Shown here one piece after another: positions 44,031-53,942 of a stretch of 64,000 bases of DNA; position 1 is the stretch's first letter; every line of letters begins with the position of its first letter. The notes below the pieces were generated by a model. That model was not told the DNA's origin and searched no databases. It worked only from the letters and a program-made list of their open reading frames with translations. Both the position numbers and the translations under genes were made by a program. Origin of the DNA: Vibrio sp. ES.051 (lineage in GTDB: Bacteria; Pseudomonadota; Gammaproteobacteria; Enterobacterales; Vibrionaceae); assembly GCF_002563795.1 (NCBI RefSeq), contig NZ_PDJL01000004.1, positions 682,001 to 746,000 of the forward strand, read 5' to 3'.

Positions 44031-44441
44031 ATGGAACCAAGTGACGATCAAAAGCTGGCAGACGAATGGGCAGCCGCTCTCGACGAAGACCCTTCTGCGC
44101 CTTCTATTGATGTAGATGAAGTGTTGGCGGCGCCACTGGATGAGTTGAAAGATACTTCAAGTCCCATTACGGACGATGAGCGCCGTAAACTCGATACCAT
44201 CATGGATATTCCCGTGACGATAGCGATGGAAGTCGGTCGTTCACAAATCAGCATTCGTAATTTACTGCAATTGAACCAAGGTTCGGTTGTTGAGCTGGAT
44301 CGCCTAGCGGGTGAATCATTGGACGTATTAGTCAACGGAACCTTAATCGCACACGGCGAAGTGGTGGTCGTGAATGATAAGTTTGGTATCCGTTTAACCG
44401 ATGTGATCAGCCAAACTGAACGCATTAAGAAGCTGCGTTAG
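44031..44441 (+). CDS. fliN: Flagellar switch protein FliN
   Basis: C-ring component that docks FliH and completes the switch. It has 136 residues with an acidic N-terminus (1-60) and a SpoA-type C-terminal domain: MDIPVTIAMEVGRSQISIRNLLQLNQGSVVELDRLAGESLDVLVNGTLIAHGEVVVVNDKFGIRLTDV. It lies 51 bp after fliM, and the gap contains a short CCTTAT/ATAAGG inverted repeat. fliO follows by one base. Confidence 0.95.
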   Translation: MEPSDDQKLADEWAAALDEDPSAPSIDVDEVLAAPLDELKDTSSPITDDERRKLDTIMDIPVTIAMEVGRSQISIRNLLQLNQGSVVELDRLAGESLDVLVNGTLIAHGEVVVVNDKFGIRLTDVISQTERIKKLR

Positions 44442-44442
44442 T

Positions 44443-44856
44443 ATGAGCGGTTCAATCAAGACACGCATGAAGCAACTCATTGGAGCACTGAGCTTAATGC
44501 TGAGTGCTCCTCATGCATTTGCTGCCGCGCCAAGTAATCTCGATCTCGCCACCACTCTAGGGTCTCTTGTGCTCGTTATTGGGGTTATTTTACTGCTTGC
44601 TTGGCTGCTTAAACGTATGCAAGGCCCCACGATGGGACAACAAAGAGGCTTACGTATAGTGAGTCAACTCCCTGTCGGCACCAAAGAAAGAATTGCCGTG
44701 GTCCAAGTTGGCGAAGAGCAGTTTTTGATCGGGATCACTAGCCAATCGATCCAAGCCTTGGCTAAGTTAGACAAGCCACTAAAAGAGCAAGAGTTGGCAA
44801 CCAACGCTTTTGCTAATCAATTTAGCCAACTGATTAAAAAACATGAAAAAGGGTAA
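44443..44856 (+). CDS. fliO: Flagellar export gate assembly protein FliO
   Basis: Helps assemble the FliP5R1 core of the export gate. It has 137 residues: a Sec-like N-terminal segment ([18 protein letters not shown]) and then a transmembrane helix (about 35-57, [18 protein letters not shown]). A cytoplasmic domain with [32 protein letters not shown] is the FliO signature. It overlaps fliP by 14 bp. Confidence 0.92.
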   Translation: MSGSIKTRMKQLIGALSLMLSAPHAFAAAPSNLDLATTLGSLVLVIGVILLLAWLLKRMQGPTMGQQRGLRIVSQLPVGTKERIAVVQVGEEQFLIGITSQSIQALAKLDKPLKEQELATNAFANQFSQLIKKHEKG

Positions 44857-45712
44857 CCTAATTCGCTTGGTCATGAGTACGTTGTTACTTTTGGCTGGCA
44901 TACTGTTTTCTTCACTTTCGTTTGCCGAGGCAGAGGAGTCATTACTGCCTGATAATTTGGCAGAAGGGAGTAGCGTGACGGTGCAGGCCATGCAAAGCGA
45001 CACGGGCGCCAGTCGTGCTATGGCGGTCAACAATGGTAGTGGTATTCCTGCTTTCACTATGACCACTAACCCTGATGGCAGCGAAGACTATTCGGTCACG
45101 TTACAAATTCTGGCATTAATGACCATGCTTGGCTTCTTGCCAGCAATGGTGATTCTGATGACCTCTTTCACCCGTATCGTCGTGGTGATGTCGATATTGC
45201 GTCAAGCGATGGGTTTGCAACAAACGCCTTCGAATCAGGTGATCATTGGTATTGCACTGTTCTTAACTTTCTTTGTCATGTCGCCAGTGCTTAATGAAAT
45301 CAATGAGCGAGCGGTTCAGCCCTATTTGAATGAGCAAGTGACGGCTCGTGAAGCCTTTGATGCGGCACAAACGCCAATGAAAGCCTTTATGCTCAAGCAG
45401 ACTCGTATTAAAGATTTGGAGACCTTCGTTAATATGTCTGGCGAGCAGGTGGCTAACCCAGAAGATGTATCAATGGCGGTATTGATTCCGGCATTCATCA
45501 CCTCAGAATTAAAGACCGCATTCCAAATTGGCTTTATGCTGTTTTTGCCATTTTTGATCATCGACCTTGTGGTTGCATCGGTATTAATGGCCATGGGTAT
45601 GATGATGTTATCTCCGATGATTGTATCGTTGCCGTTTAAGTTAATGCTGTTCGTACTGGTGGATGGTTGGAACTTAATACTATCCACACTCGCGGGCAGT
45701 TTTGCCGTTTAG
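44843..45712 (+). CDS. fliP: Flagellar export gate protein FliP
   Basis: Core subunit of the type III export gate. It has 289 residues. A cleavable signal sequence ([24 protein letters not shown]) precedes four transmembrane segments. [46 protein letters not shown] is the family signature, and [26 protein letters not shown] closes the protein. Overlap with fliO suggests translational coupling; fliQ follows by 25 bp. Confidence 0.95.
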   Translation: MKKGNLIRLVMSTLLLLAGILFSSLSFAEAEESLLPDNLAEGSSVTVQAMQSDTGASRAMAVNNGSGIPAFTMTTNPDGSEDYSVTLQILALMTMLGFLPAMVILMTSFTRIVVVMSILRQAMGLQQTPSNQVIIGIALFLTFFVMSPVLNEINERAVQPYLNEQVTAREAFDAAQTPMKAFMLKQTRIKDLETFVNMSGEQVANPEDVSMAVLIPAFITSELKTAFQIGFMLFLPFLIIDLVVASVLMAMGMMMLSPMIVSLPFKLMLFVLVDGWNLILSTLAGSFAV

Positions 45713-45737
45713 CGTGGCACAGATAAGAGGATAAGAC

Positions 45738-46007
45738 ATGACGCCAGAAATGTTTGTCGAGCTTTTCCGTGATGCACTGTGGATGGTGTTGATCATGGTC
45801 TGTGCCATTATCATTCCGAGTTTGCTTATCGGTCTTGTTGTGGCTATTTTTCAGGCCGCTACGTCCATCAACGAACAAACATTAAGCTTTTTACCTCGTT
45901 TGATTGTCACTTTATTAGCGCTGATGTTATTTGGTCATTGGATGACACAAATGATGATGGAGTACTTTTACGGCTTAATTGAGCGTCTTCCTCAGGTACT
46001 CTACTAG
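45738..46007 (+). CDS. fliQ: Flagellar export gate protein FliQ
   Basis: Small export-gate subunit, 89 residues, with two transmembrane hairpin helices (about 15-40 and 50-72) and the conserved MTPEMFVELFRDALWMVLIM start and QAATSINEQTLSFLPRL motif. AGAGGATAAGAC precedes the ATG. fliR starts 8 bp after its stop. Confidence 0.95.
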   Translation: MTPEMFVELFRDALWMVLIMVCAIIIPSLLIGLVVAIFQAATSINEQTLSFLPRLIVTLLALMLFGHWMTQMMMEYFYGLIERLPQVLY

Positions 46008-46015
46008 AGGCGCGT

Positions 46016-46798
46016 ATGGAGTATCCTACTAGTGTTGTCTTAGAATGGATTGCAAATTATTTCTGGCCTTACGTTCGTATCTCTTCCATGTTGATGGTGA
46101 TGACGGTGACCGGCGCGCGCTTTGTTTCGCCGCGTATTCGGCTCTATCTGGGGCTCGCGATTACATTCGCCGTTATGCCAGCCATTCCTGCCGTTCCTCA
46201 AGATATTGAGTTGCTCTCATTTCGTGGTTTTATAACCATCGTCGAACAGATGATCATTGGTATCGCGATGGGGATGGTGACCCAATTTATGATTCAGACG
46301 TTTGTCTTATTAGGACAGATTCTTGGCATGCAATCGAGTTTGGGCTTCGCATCCATGGTCGATCCGGCTAATGGTCAAAGCACGCCTTTGCTTGGTCAGT
46401 TGTTTATGTTCCTGACGACCATGTTTTTTCTCGCGACGGACGGGCACCTCAAAATGTTGCAGCTGGTGGTGTTTAGCTTTAAAACGCTCCCTATTGGTTC
46501 TGGTACATTAACGGCGCTGGATTTCCGCGAGATGGCTGGTTGGCTTGGCATCATGTTTAAAACGGCGCTCAGTATGTCGCTATCAGGCATTATTGCGTTA
46601 CTGACCATCAACTTGTCGTTTGGTGTGATGACACGTGCTGCACCTCAGTTGAATATTTTCTCACTCGGTTTTGCCTTTGCATTGATGGTGGGCTTATTAA
46701 TTTGTTGGTACATTTTGTCTGGTTTATACAGTCATTATGAGTTGTTCTGGGCAGTGGGTGAGGAGCAGATTTGTCGCCTCATTCGCTTAGATTGCTAG
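46016..46798 (+). CDS. fliR: Flagellar export gate protein FliR
   Basis: Single-copy gate subunit that completes the FliPQR helix. It has 260 residues and about six hydrophobic segments. WPYVRISSMLMVMTVTGARFVSPRIRLYLGLAITFAVMP and VDPANGQSTPLLGQLFMFLTTMFFLATDGHLKMLQ are family signatures. Followed by flhB after 9 bp. Confidence 0.95.
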   Translation: MEYPTSVVLEWIANYFWPYVRISSMLMVMTVTGARFVSPRIRLYLGLAITFAVMPAIPAVPQDIELLSFRGFITIVEQMIIGIAMGMVTQFMIQTFVLLGQILGMQSSLGFASMVDPANGQSTPLLGQLFMFLTTMFFLATDGHLKMLQLVVFSFKTLPIGSGTLTALDFREMAGWLGIMFKTALSMSLSGIIALLTINLSFGVMTRAAPQLNIFSLGFAFALMVGLLICWYILSGLYSHYELFWAVGEEQICRLIRLDC

Positions 46799-46807
46799 GA
46801 GGCTGGT

Positions 46808-47938
46808 ATGGCAGAGTCAGACGGTCAGGAACGCACCGAAGAAGCCACGACCCGACGGTTACAACAAGCCAGAGAAAAGGGACAGGTGGCTCGGTCCAAG
46901 GAGCTCGCGTCAGCGTCAGTACTGATTATTGGCGCCATTTCGTTGATGTGGTTTGGTGAGAGCTTATCACGTTCCTTGTTTTCTATTATGAGTCGCTTGT
47001 TTGATCTCCAGCGTGACGAAATCTTCGATACGGCTAAGTTATTTGATATCGCAATCGGTGCGATGAGCGAGCTACTTTTGCCTTTATTTCTCATCTTAGC
47101 GACGTTATTTACGGCCGCAATGATTGGCGCTGCAGGCGTAGGTGGTATTAGCTTTTCCGCCCAGGCTGCGATGCCTAAACTGTCAAAAATGAACCCACTT
47201 AGCGGCCTTAAACGTATGGTGGGTATGCAAAGTTGGGTGGAGCTGATTAAGTCGCTCCTAAAAGTCGTGCTGGTGACTGGTATTGCCATTTATTTGATCC
47301 AAGCGTCACAAGCAGACTTGATCCAACTGAGTATGGATGTGTATCCACAAAACATCTTTCATGCGTTAGATATTTTGCTCAACTTTGTCTTATTAATCAG
47401 TTGCTCGTTGTTGATTGTGGTGGCTATCGACATTCCATTCCAGATCTGGCAACACGCCGATCAGCTGAAAATGACCAAGCAAGAAGTTAAAGACGAATAC
47501 AAAGAAACGGAAGGCAAGCCAGAAGTGAAAGGGCGTATTCGTATGTTGCAAAGGGAAGCGGCGCAACGACGTATGATGGCCGACGTACCTGAAGCCGACG
47601 TTATTGTTACTAACCCAGAACACTTTTCGGTTGCGCTTCGGTACAAACAGAAAACCGATCGGGCGCCAGTGGTGATCGCCAAAGGTACGGATCATATGGC
47701 GATGAAGATCCGGGAAGTAGCCCGTGAGCACGACATTACTATTGTACCCGCGCCACCCCTTGCCCGTGCGCTATACCATACAACAGAATTAGAGCAAGAA
47801 ATCCCCGATGGTTTGTTCAGTGCCGTTGCACAGATCCTAGCGTTTGTTTTCCAGCTGAAACAGTATCGTAAAAAAGGTGGTCAACGTCCAAAAATTCAAG
47901 ATTATGACTTACCTATCCCGCCAGAGCATCGTCACTAA
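46808..47938 (+). CDS. flhB: Flagellar export switch protein FlhB
   Basis: Export-gate protein that changes substrate specificity from hook to filament. It has 376 residues: N-terminal ESDGQERTEEATTRRLQQAREKGQVARSKEL, four transmembrane segments (about 30-220), then the cytoplasmic autocleavage domain. The cleavage site is Asn269-Pro270-Glu271-His272 (NPEH, the variant of NPTH). It works with the FliK C-terminal domain, also in this window. Confidence 0.95.
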   Translation: MAESDGQERTEEATTRRLQQAREKGQVARSKELASASVLIIGAISLMWFGESLSRSLFSIMSRLFDLQRDEIFDTAKLFDIAIGAMSELLLPLFLILATLFTAAMIGAAGVGGISFSAQAAMPKLSKMNPLSGLKRMVGMQSWVELIKSLLKVVLVTGIAIYLIQASQADLIQLSMDVYPQNIFHALDILLNFVLLISCSLLIVVAIDIPFQIWQHADQLKMTKQEVKDEYKETEGKPEVKGRIRMLQREAAQRRMMADVPEADVIVTNPEHFSVALRYKQKTDRAPVVIAKGTDHMAMKIREVAREHDITIVPAPPLARALYHTTELEQEIPDGLFSAVAQILAFVFQLKQYRKKGGQRPKIQDYDLPIPPEHRH

Positions 47939-48025
47939 CTCTTACGCAACCTAGCTAGAGAAAGGCTATTAGAATCAAAGATCTAGTCTTTATTTAGCGT
48001 TTAGTCATTATTTTGGCGTTAATTA

Positions 48026-48041
48026 TGGTACATAGATTGCT
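48026..48041 (+). promoter_or_regulatory. Sigma-54 promoter of flhA operon
   Basis: TGGTAC-ATAGA-TTGCT is the same -24/-12 architecture, and nearly the same sequence, as the flrBC promoter. It lies about 105 bp upstream of the flhA ATG. Probably FlrA-activated; drives flhA-flhF-flhG-fliA and perhaps the che genes. Confidence 0.88.
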
Positions 48042-48145
48042 TAACACGGCTTAATTATCAACAGACCTAAACTTTGGGTCAAAGTGGTCGCGTATACATA
48101 ATATCAGATAGCGTGACGCTTCAATCGATTGAGATACCTCGCAGT

Positions 48146-50245
48146 ATGAAGTTAAACCTGCCATTTGCAGATAAATTGCCACGAATACCTCTGCGCGCAA
48201 TGCCAGCCATTGGCGCGCCAGTCATGGTTTTGGCCACCCTTGCTATGGTGGTATTACCAATACCGGCTTTGCTGCTGGATATGTTCTTCACCTTTAATAT
48301 CGCGTTGTCGATGGTGGTGTTGTTAGTGACCGTTTACACGCGTCGTCCGTTGGACTTCGCGGCATTTCCAACGGTACTGCTGATCGCTACATTGCTGCGT
48401 TTGGCATTGAACGTCGCTTCGACACGTGTCGTGTTGCTGCTCGGACATGAAGGCGGCGATGCGGCAGGTAACGTGATTGAAGCTTTTGGTAACGTCGTCA
48501 TTGGGGGTAACTACGCGGTTGGTTTAGTCGTGTTCCTTATTTTAATGATCATCAACTTTATGGTGGTCACCAAAGGTGCGGGTCGTATCTCTGAGGTGAG
48601 TGCTCGCTTTACGCTTGACGCTTTGCCCGGTAAACAAATGGCAATTGATGCAGACTTAAACGCTGGACTAATTGATCAAGAGCAGGCGAGGGTACGTCGC
48701 TTTGAAGTAACCAAAGAAGCGGACTTTTACGGCTCAATGGATGGTGCCTCTAAGTTCGTAAAAGGTGACGCGATTGCCGGTATTTTAATTCTGTTTATCA
48801 ACATTATCGGTGGCCTTGCTATCGGGATGGCGCAGTACGGGTTAGGTTTTGGTGAAGCCATTGAAATCTATACCTTGTTGACCATTGGTGATGGTTTGGT
48901 GGCGCAAATCCCGTCGCTCTTACTTTCTATTGCAGCGGCAATGATGGTTACGCGCCAAAATACCGATGAAGACATGGGCGAACAATTGGTTTTCCAACTG
49001 TTCGATAACCCTAAAGCGTTGATGATCACGGCCGCGATTCTTGGCGTGATGGGGATTGTGCCAGGTATGCCACATTTCGCCTTTTTGACGCTGGCGGTGG
49101 CAGCAGGCACCGGCGCGTACTTGATCGACAAACGTCAAAAACAGAAAGTAAAAGACCTTGCTCTACCCGCGAAAGACGAGGAAGGGAGTGAGCCTTCATC
49201 ACAGCGTGAGCTGTCTTGGGACGATGTTCAGCCCGTTGATATTATCGGGTTAGAAGTTGGTTACCGTTTGATTCCCTTAGTTGACCGAGACCAAGGCGGT
49301 GAATTGCTGGAACGGGTGAAAGGGGTGCGTAAGAAGCTCTCGCAAGACTTTGGATTTCTAATTCCAGCGGTACACATTCGCGACAATCTTGAGCTTACGC
49401 CAAACAGTTACCGAATTACCCTGATGGGAGTGGCCGTCGGTGAGGCGGAAATTCGTCCTGATCAAGAGTTGGCGATCAACCCAGGTCAGGTCTATGGCAT
49501 GATTGAAGGTGAGCCGACCATCGACCCCGCATTTGGGCTGGAAGCCGTTTGGATTCGTGAGGATCAGCGCGAGCATGCGCAAGCGTTAGGCTATACGGTT
49601 GTGGACTCATCCACAGTATTAGCGACGCATCTTAGCCAACAGTTAACGAACAATGCTTCTCAATTGCTTGGTCATGAAGAAGTTGAGAATTTATTGGAAA
49701 TGTTAGGCCGCAGTACACCTAAGTTGGTTGAAAATTTTGTGCCTGATCAGTTGGCATTAGGTGTCGTAGTGAAAGTTCTGCAAAACTTGTTAAACGAAGC
49801 CATACCGATTCGTGACATTCGCACGATTGTGCAAACTTTGGCTGAGTATTCCAGTAAGAGTCAAGAACCTGACATATTAACGGCGGCGGCTCGAATTAGT
49901 CTAAAACGTCTAATTGTTCAGGAAATCAATGGGATAGAGCCGGAGTTGCCAGTGATTACCCTGATACCTGAGCTGGAACAAATATTGCATCAAACAATGC
50001 AAGCTTCAGGAGGCGAATCTGCTGGGATTGAACCGGGACTCGCTGAACGATTGCAGTCTTCACTAAGCCAAGCGACGCAAGAGCAAGAGTTAAATGGCGA
50101 ACCTGCGGTTCTGCTGACGTCGGGTGTATTACGTTCGACGTTAGCGAAGTTTGTGAAGAACACAATACCTAATCTCCGGGTGCTGTCTTATCAAGAAATT
50201 CCGGATGAAAAACAGATCAGAATTGTGCAAGCCGTGGGTAACTGA
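48146..50245 (+). CDS. flhA: Flagellar export gate protein FlhA
   Basis: Proton-driven export gate protein forming a nonameric ring. With the start at 48146 (MKLNLPFADKLPRIPLRAMPAIGAPVM) it has 699 residues, the family size. Eight hydrophobic segments fill about 20-310, with the FHIPEP-family motif VVTKGAGRISEVSARFTLDALPGKQMAIDADLNAGLI. The large cytoplasmic domain extends from about 330. The frame is open 24 codons further up (TTG at 48074), but that extension (GQSGRVYIISDS) does not fit the family. No strong Shine-Dalgarno. Confidence 0.93.
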   Translation: MKLNLPFADKLPRIPLRAMPAIGAPVMVLATLAMVVLPIPALLLDMFFTFNIALSMVVLLVTVYTRRPLDFAAFPTVLLIATLLRLALNVASTRVVLLLGHEGGDAAGNVIEAFGNVVIGGNYAVGLVVFLILMIINFMVVTKGAGRISEVSARFTLDALPGKQMAIDADLNAGLIDQEQARVRRFEVTKEADFYGSMDGASKFVKGDAIAGILILFINIIGGLAIGMAQYGLGFGEAIEIYTLLTIGDGLVAQIPSLLLSIAAAMMVTRQNTDEDMGEQLVFQLFDNPKALMITAAILGVMGIVPGMPHFAFLTLAVAAGTGAYLIDKRQKQKVKDLALPAKDEEGSEPSSQRELSWDDVQPVDIIGLEVGYRLIPLVDRDQGGELLERVKGVRKKLSQDFGFLIPAVHIRDNLELTPNSYRITLMGVAVGEAEIRPDQELAINPGQVYGMIEGEPTIDPAFGLEAVWIREDQREHAQALGYTVVDSSTVLATHLSQQLTNNASQLLGHEEVENLLEMLGRSTPKLVENFVPDQLALGVVVKVLQNLLNEAIPIRDIRTIVQTLAEYSSKSQEPDILTAAARISLKRLIVQEINGIEPELPVITLIPELEQILHQTMQASGGESAGIEPGLAERLQSSLSQATQEQELNGEPAVLLTSGVLRSTLAKFVKNTIPNLRVLSYQEIPDEKQIRIVQAVGN

Positions 50246-50267
50246 TCTCAATTAATGGATTCATAGT

Positions 50268-51800
50268 TTGAAAATAAAGCGATTTTTTGCCAAAGACATG
50301 CGAGCGGCGTTGCTCCAAGTGAAAGAGGAGCTAGGCGCGGAAGCGGTGATCATGTCAAACAAGAAAGTGGCTGGGGGCGTAGCAATTGTCGCAGCAATAG
50401 ATAGCGAATCTAACGCGCCTTCCACGAATGCCACGTCGCAATCGAATCGTGGTGCTCCTCAATCGAATCGCTATAACGAACATCGTCAAATGTCATCGTC
50501 GTCTGCCGACCGTTTTCGAGACCGCAATTTAGATAACGACAAAATTAGCCTGAATAATCACAGTAACAACGAAAAATCAGGCTCAATGACTAAGCGATTT
50601 GCCAATATGCTCAAGCAATATAGCAGCGGAGCAGCAGATTCTGATGAGCATACTGCGGAAAACGAAGATTCGTTGTCAGCTTTATTGCAGCGTCAGAACC
50701 AGCATCGCGATGGTTACAATCAAGAAAAGCCTGCGCCATATCAACCCGATTCCCCGTTGGCGAAGCTCATTGCACAAGACAATCGATTTGAACGTCCAAC
50801 GCCGAAGCTAGACCCGACGCGTTATGACCGCCGTCGACCTGCTGATGAACGAGAAGAATCGGCGGATGAGCTTGAAAGCATGCGTGAAGAGATGATGTCA
50901 ATTCGCCGTCTGTTGGAACACCAAGTCTCAGGCCTCATGTGGCAAGAAGTGGAACGCCGTGAGCCGCTAAGAGCGATGCTAATCAAGCGTTTAGAACGAA
51001 TGGGGGTTTCTCCAGAACTCGCCGATCAAATGGCGTGTTACATTCCTGAAGATACGCAACCAGCACGAGCGTGGAAGGCACTTCTGTCCCTTGTGGCAGA
51101 TCAAATCACGATTCCTAAAAAGGATATTTTAAAGCGTGGTGGTGTGGTTGCCCTGTTAGGCCCAACAGGTGTCGGAAAAACAACGACAGTGGCTAAGCTC
51201 GCAGCACGCGCCGCCATGGAATATGGTGCCGATAATGTGGCGCTTGTTACCACTGATACATATCGTATCGGTGCACATGAACAGCTCTCAATTTATGGAA
51301 GAATCATGGGTTGTCCCGTAAGAGTTGCTAAAGATTCTAACGAGTTAGCCGATGTTATATATCAGCTAAGAAACAGAAGACTGATTTTGGTCGATACGGC
51401 AGGGATGGGTCAGCGAGATGTGCGGCTTTCCGAACAGCTCGATACCCTGATGCAAGAAAGCGGAGAAGTCATTCACAGCTATCTCGTTTTGCCAGCAACC
51501 GCACAACGTCGAGTTCTACAAGAAACGCTGGATCACTTCCGACGCATTCCGCTGTCGGGTTGTATTATGACCAAACTTGATGAGTCATTGAGTCTAGGCG
51601 AATTCATCAGTGTAGTGATTCAAAACGCGATGCCAGTGGCTTACATTGCTAATGGTCAGCGCGTGCCAGAAGACATTGTGATAGCGCAACCAAAATATAT
51701 GCTTGCGAAAGCAAATGAACTGTTAGAAAAGTCGACAGAGAACGAACCTCACTTTTGGAACAGCGACAGTGAAGGATTCGAAGGCGGCGGACTACTATGA
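50268..51800 (+). CDS. flhF: SRP-type GTPase FlhF
   Basis: Polar GTPase that places the flagellum at the cell pole. It has 510 residues and begins with TTG at 50268 (MKIKRFFAKDMRAALLQVKEELG); the conserved N-terminus requires this start because the next ATG cuts it. The basic, disordered B domain covers about 45-220. The NG GTPase domain contains GPTGVGKT at 298-305, DTAGMGQRD and TKLDES. It overlaps flhG by 4 bp (ATGA). Confidence 0.95.
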   Translation: MKIKRFFAKDMRAALLQVKEELGAEAVIMSNKKVAGGVAIVAAIDSESNAPSTNATSQSNRGAPQSNRYNEHRQMSSSSADRFRDRNLDNDKISLNNHSNNEKSGSMTKRFANMLKQYSSGAADSDEHTAENEDSLSALLQRQNQHRDGYNQEKPAPYQPDSPLAKLIAQDNRFERPTPKLDPTRYDRRRPADEREESADELESMREEMMSIRRLLEHQVSGLMWQEVERREPLRAMLIKRLERMGVSPELADQMACYIPEDTQPARAWKALLSLVADQITIPKKDILKRGGVVALLGPTGVGKTTTVAKLAARAAMEYGADNVALVTTDTYRIGAHEQLSIYGRIMGCPVRVAKDSNELADVIYQLRNRRLILVDTAGMGQRDVRLSEQLDTLMQESGEVIHSYLVLPATAQRRVLQETLDHFRRIPLSGCIMTKLDESLSLGEFISVVIQNAMPVAYIANGQRVPEDIVIAQPKYMLAKANELLEKSTENEPHFWNSDSEGFEGGGLL

Positions 51801-52684
51801 CTGAGAATATGATACACGATCAAGCAAGCGGCCTCCGTCGCTTAACACAACCATCATTGACCAAAGTGATTGCTGTTACTGGCGGCAAAGGTGGTGTGGG
51901 GAAATCAAACGTAACACTGGGTCTGGCAATTTGTATGGCTCGTCAAGGCAAGAAGGTGATGGTTCTTGACGCTGACTTAGGTCTGGCCAATGTAGACGTA
52001 ATGCTCGGGATCCGCTCAAAACGTAACCTAGGACATGTTCTAGCTGGTGAGTGTGAGCTAAAAGATGCGATTGTGGAAGGCCCTTATGGTGTCAAGATAA
52101 TCCCTGCAACTTCTGGCACACAAAGTATGACTGAGCTTTCACATGCTCAACATGCTGGGCTCATCCGAGCATTTGGTGGTCTTGAAGAAGAAATTGACGT
52201 CCTGCTGATTGATACGGCTGCGGGCATTTCTGACATGGTGATTAGCTTTTCGCGTGCAGCTCAAGATGTGGTTGTTGTGGTTTGTGATGAGCCGACATCC
52301 ATCACTGATGCATACGCATTAATTAAGCTACTCAGCAAAGAACATCAAGTTCAACGCTTTAAAGTTGTCGCAAATATGGTTAGAAGCTACCGTGAAGGAC
52401 GAGAATTGTTTGCAAAGTTGACGCTAGTCACAGAGCGATTCTTGAATGTAAGCATTGAGCTCGTCGCATGTATTCCATTAGATGATAAAGTACGTCAGGC
52501 TGTAAAAAGACAAAAAATTGTTGTTGATGCGTTTCCACGCTCACCTGCTGCTTTAGCTATCAGCTCACTAGCAAATAAAGCGTTAACGTGGCCACTACCG
52601 AAAACACCCAGTGGACACTTGGAGTTTTTTGTGGAAAGGTTGCTAAATCGAACCGAATTCGCAGAGGACCCTTTTGGTGAATAA
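51797..52684 (+). CDS. flhG: Flagellar number regulator FlhG (FleN)
   Basis: MinD-type ATPase that limits polar flagella to one, by acting on FlhF and FlrA. It has 295 residues. The N-terminal DQASGLRRL (8-16) is the helix that stimulates the FlhF GTPase. The deviant Walker A GGKGGVGKSN is at 29-38, and VMVLDADLGLANVDVML follows. Its end overlaps the fliA start. Confidence 0.95.
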   Translation: MTENMIHDQASGLRRLTQPSLTKVIAVTGGKGGVGKSNVTLGLAICMARQGKKVMVLDADLGLANVDVMLGIRSKRNLGHVLAGECELKDAIVEGPYGVKIIPATSGTQSMTELSHAQHAGLIRAFGGLEEEIDVLLIDTAAGISDMVISFSRAAQDVVVVVCDEPTSITDAYALIKLLSKEHQVQRFKVVANMVRSYREGRELFAKLTLVTERFLNVSIELVACIPLDDKVRQAVKRQKIVVDAFPRSPAALAISSLANKALTWPLPKTPSGHLEFFVERLLNRTEFAEDPFGE

Positions 52685-53411
52685 AGCGATCACCTATGAC
52701 CAGCATGGCAGATTTAAGAGCCAGCAAGCGTTTATAGAACGCTATTCAGTGTTGGTTAAGCGCATTGCTCATCACCTATTAGGCCGCTTACCACCAAGTG
52801 TCCAGGTAGAGGATTTAATTCAGGCCGGCATGATAGGTCTTATCGAAGCTCAGCAGAATTATGATGGTTCTAAAGGTGCAAGCTTTGAAACTTATGCTGG
52901 TATTCGTATTCGCGGAGCCATGTTAGATGACATGCGCAAAGGCGATTGGGTACCACGTTCTGTTCATAAAAATAATCGAGAGATCAACCAAGCGGTTGCG
53001 GAGCTAGAAGGTGAACTAAATCGCGATCCGACTGATTCTGAAATAGCAGCGCATCTCGAGATGACACTAGATCAATATCATAGTGCACTAACCGATATAA
53101 ACTGCTCGAAATTAGTAGGAATTGAGGATTTAGGCGTTTCTGATGATGTGATTTCACCTGCTGATGAAACTGATGAGAGCAATCCATTCAAACGGGTTGC
53201 TGATGAATCCTTTCGAAACGCATTGGTTGAATCGATCAAACAGCTTCCAGAGCGTGAAGCGTTGGTGCTTTCGCTTTATTATAACGAAGAACTCAATTTG
53301 AAAGAAATTGGCGATGTATTAGGCGTAAGCGAATCTCGCGTAAGTCAAATACTGAGTCAATCGATGCAACGTTTACGCACCAAGCTCAGTGCGTGGACAC
53401 AAAATGACTAA
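52677..53411 (+). CDS. fliA: Flagellar sigma factor FliA (sigma-28)
   Basis: Sigma-28 for late flagellar genes, 244 residues from GTG 52677, with GAGG 8-11 nt upstream inside flhG. Region 2 includes [53 protein letters not shown]. Region 4 is the [32 protein letters not shown]. Its expected targets in this window are the three CTNAA(G/C)-N14-GTCGNTAA flagellin promoters. The anti-sigma FlgM is not in the window. Confidence 0.95.
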   Translation: MNKAITYDQHGRFKSQQAFIERYSVLVKRIAHHLLGRLPPSVQVEDLIQAGMIGLIEAQQNYDGSKGASFETYAGIRIRGAMLDDMRKGDWVPRSVHKNNREINQAVAELEGELNRDPTDSEIAAHLEMTLDQYHSALTDINCSKLVGIEDLGVSDDVISPADETDESNPFKRVADESFRNALVESIKQLPEREALVLSLYYNEELNLKEIGDVLGVSESRVSQILSQSMQRLRTKLSAWTQND

Positions 53412-53443
53412 AAACACTGATTTACGATTCAGTGGAGGCAATT

Positions 53444-53824
53444 TTGAATAAAAATATGAAGATCCTTATTGTTGATGACTTCTCAACAATGCGCCGTATT
53501 GTTAAAAATCTGTTGCGTGACTTGGGGTTTAATAACACTCAAGAAGCGGACGATGGTTTAACTGCATTACCCATGCTGAAAAAAGGTGACTTCGATTTTG
53601 TTGTAACTGATTGGAACATGCCTGGTATGCAAGGCATCGATTTGCTTAGACACATTCGAGCGGATGCTGAATTGAAGCATCTGCCAGTTCTTATGATCAC
53701 AGCTGAAGCGAAGCGTGAGCAGATCATTGAAGCTGCTCAAGCAGGGGTAAATGGCTACATTGTTAAGCCATTCACTGCTGCAACACTAAAAGAAAAATTA
53801 GATAAAATTTTCGAACGTTTATAA
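53444..53824 (+). CDS. cheY: Chemotaxis response regulator CheY
   Basis: Single-domain response regulator that binds FliM when phosphorylated. Starting at TTG 53444 it has 126 residues, with GGAGG 5 nt upstream; a GTG 12 bp earlier is the alternative. Asp11-Asp12, phospho-acceptor Asp56 (VVTDWNMPG), Thr86 (MITAEA) and Lys108 (IVKPF) are present. It corresponds to V. cholerae CheY-3, the copy active in swimming, by gene context and sequence. Confidence 0.95.
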   Translation: MNKNMKILIVDDFSTMRRIVKNLLRDLGFNNTQEADDGLTALPMLKKGDFDFVVTDWNMPGMQGIDLLRHIRADAELKHLPVLMITAEAKREQIIEAAQAGVNGYIVKPFTAATLKEKLDKIFERL

Positions 53825-53942
53825 CTCTCTCTTTGCCTTTGTTATTCAAGTCATTCGTACCAATTGTTAAATGCCTGTTAAATGACTTGTTTAGCGTTTT
53901 CAAAGTGATAATAAGAATTAAACGTAAAAGGGTCTATTCAAA

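Noticed and set aside
46825..47289. 154-codon minus-strand frame opposite flhB
   Set aside because: Antisense to conserved FlhB codons, no start signals and no recognisable domain.
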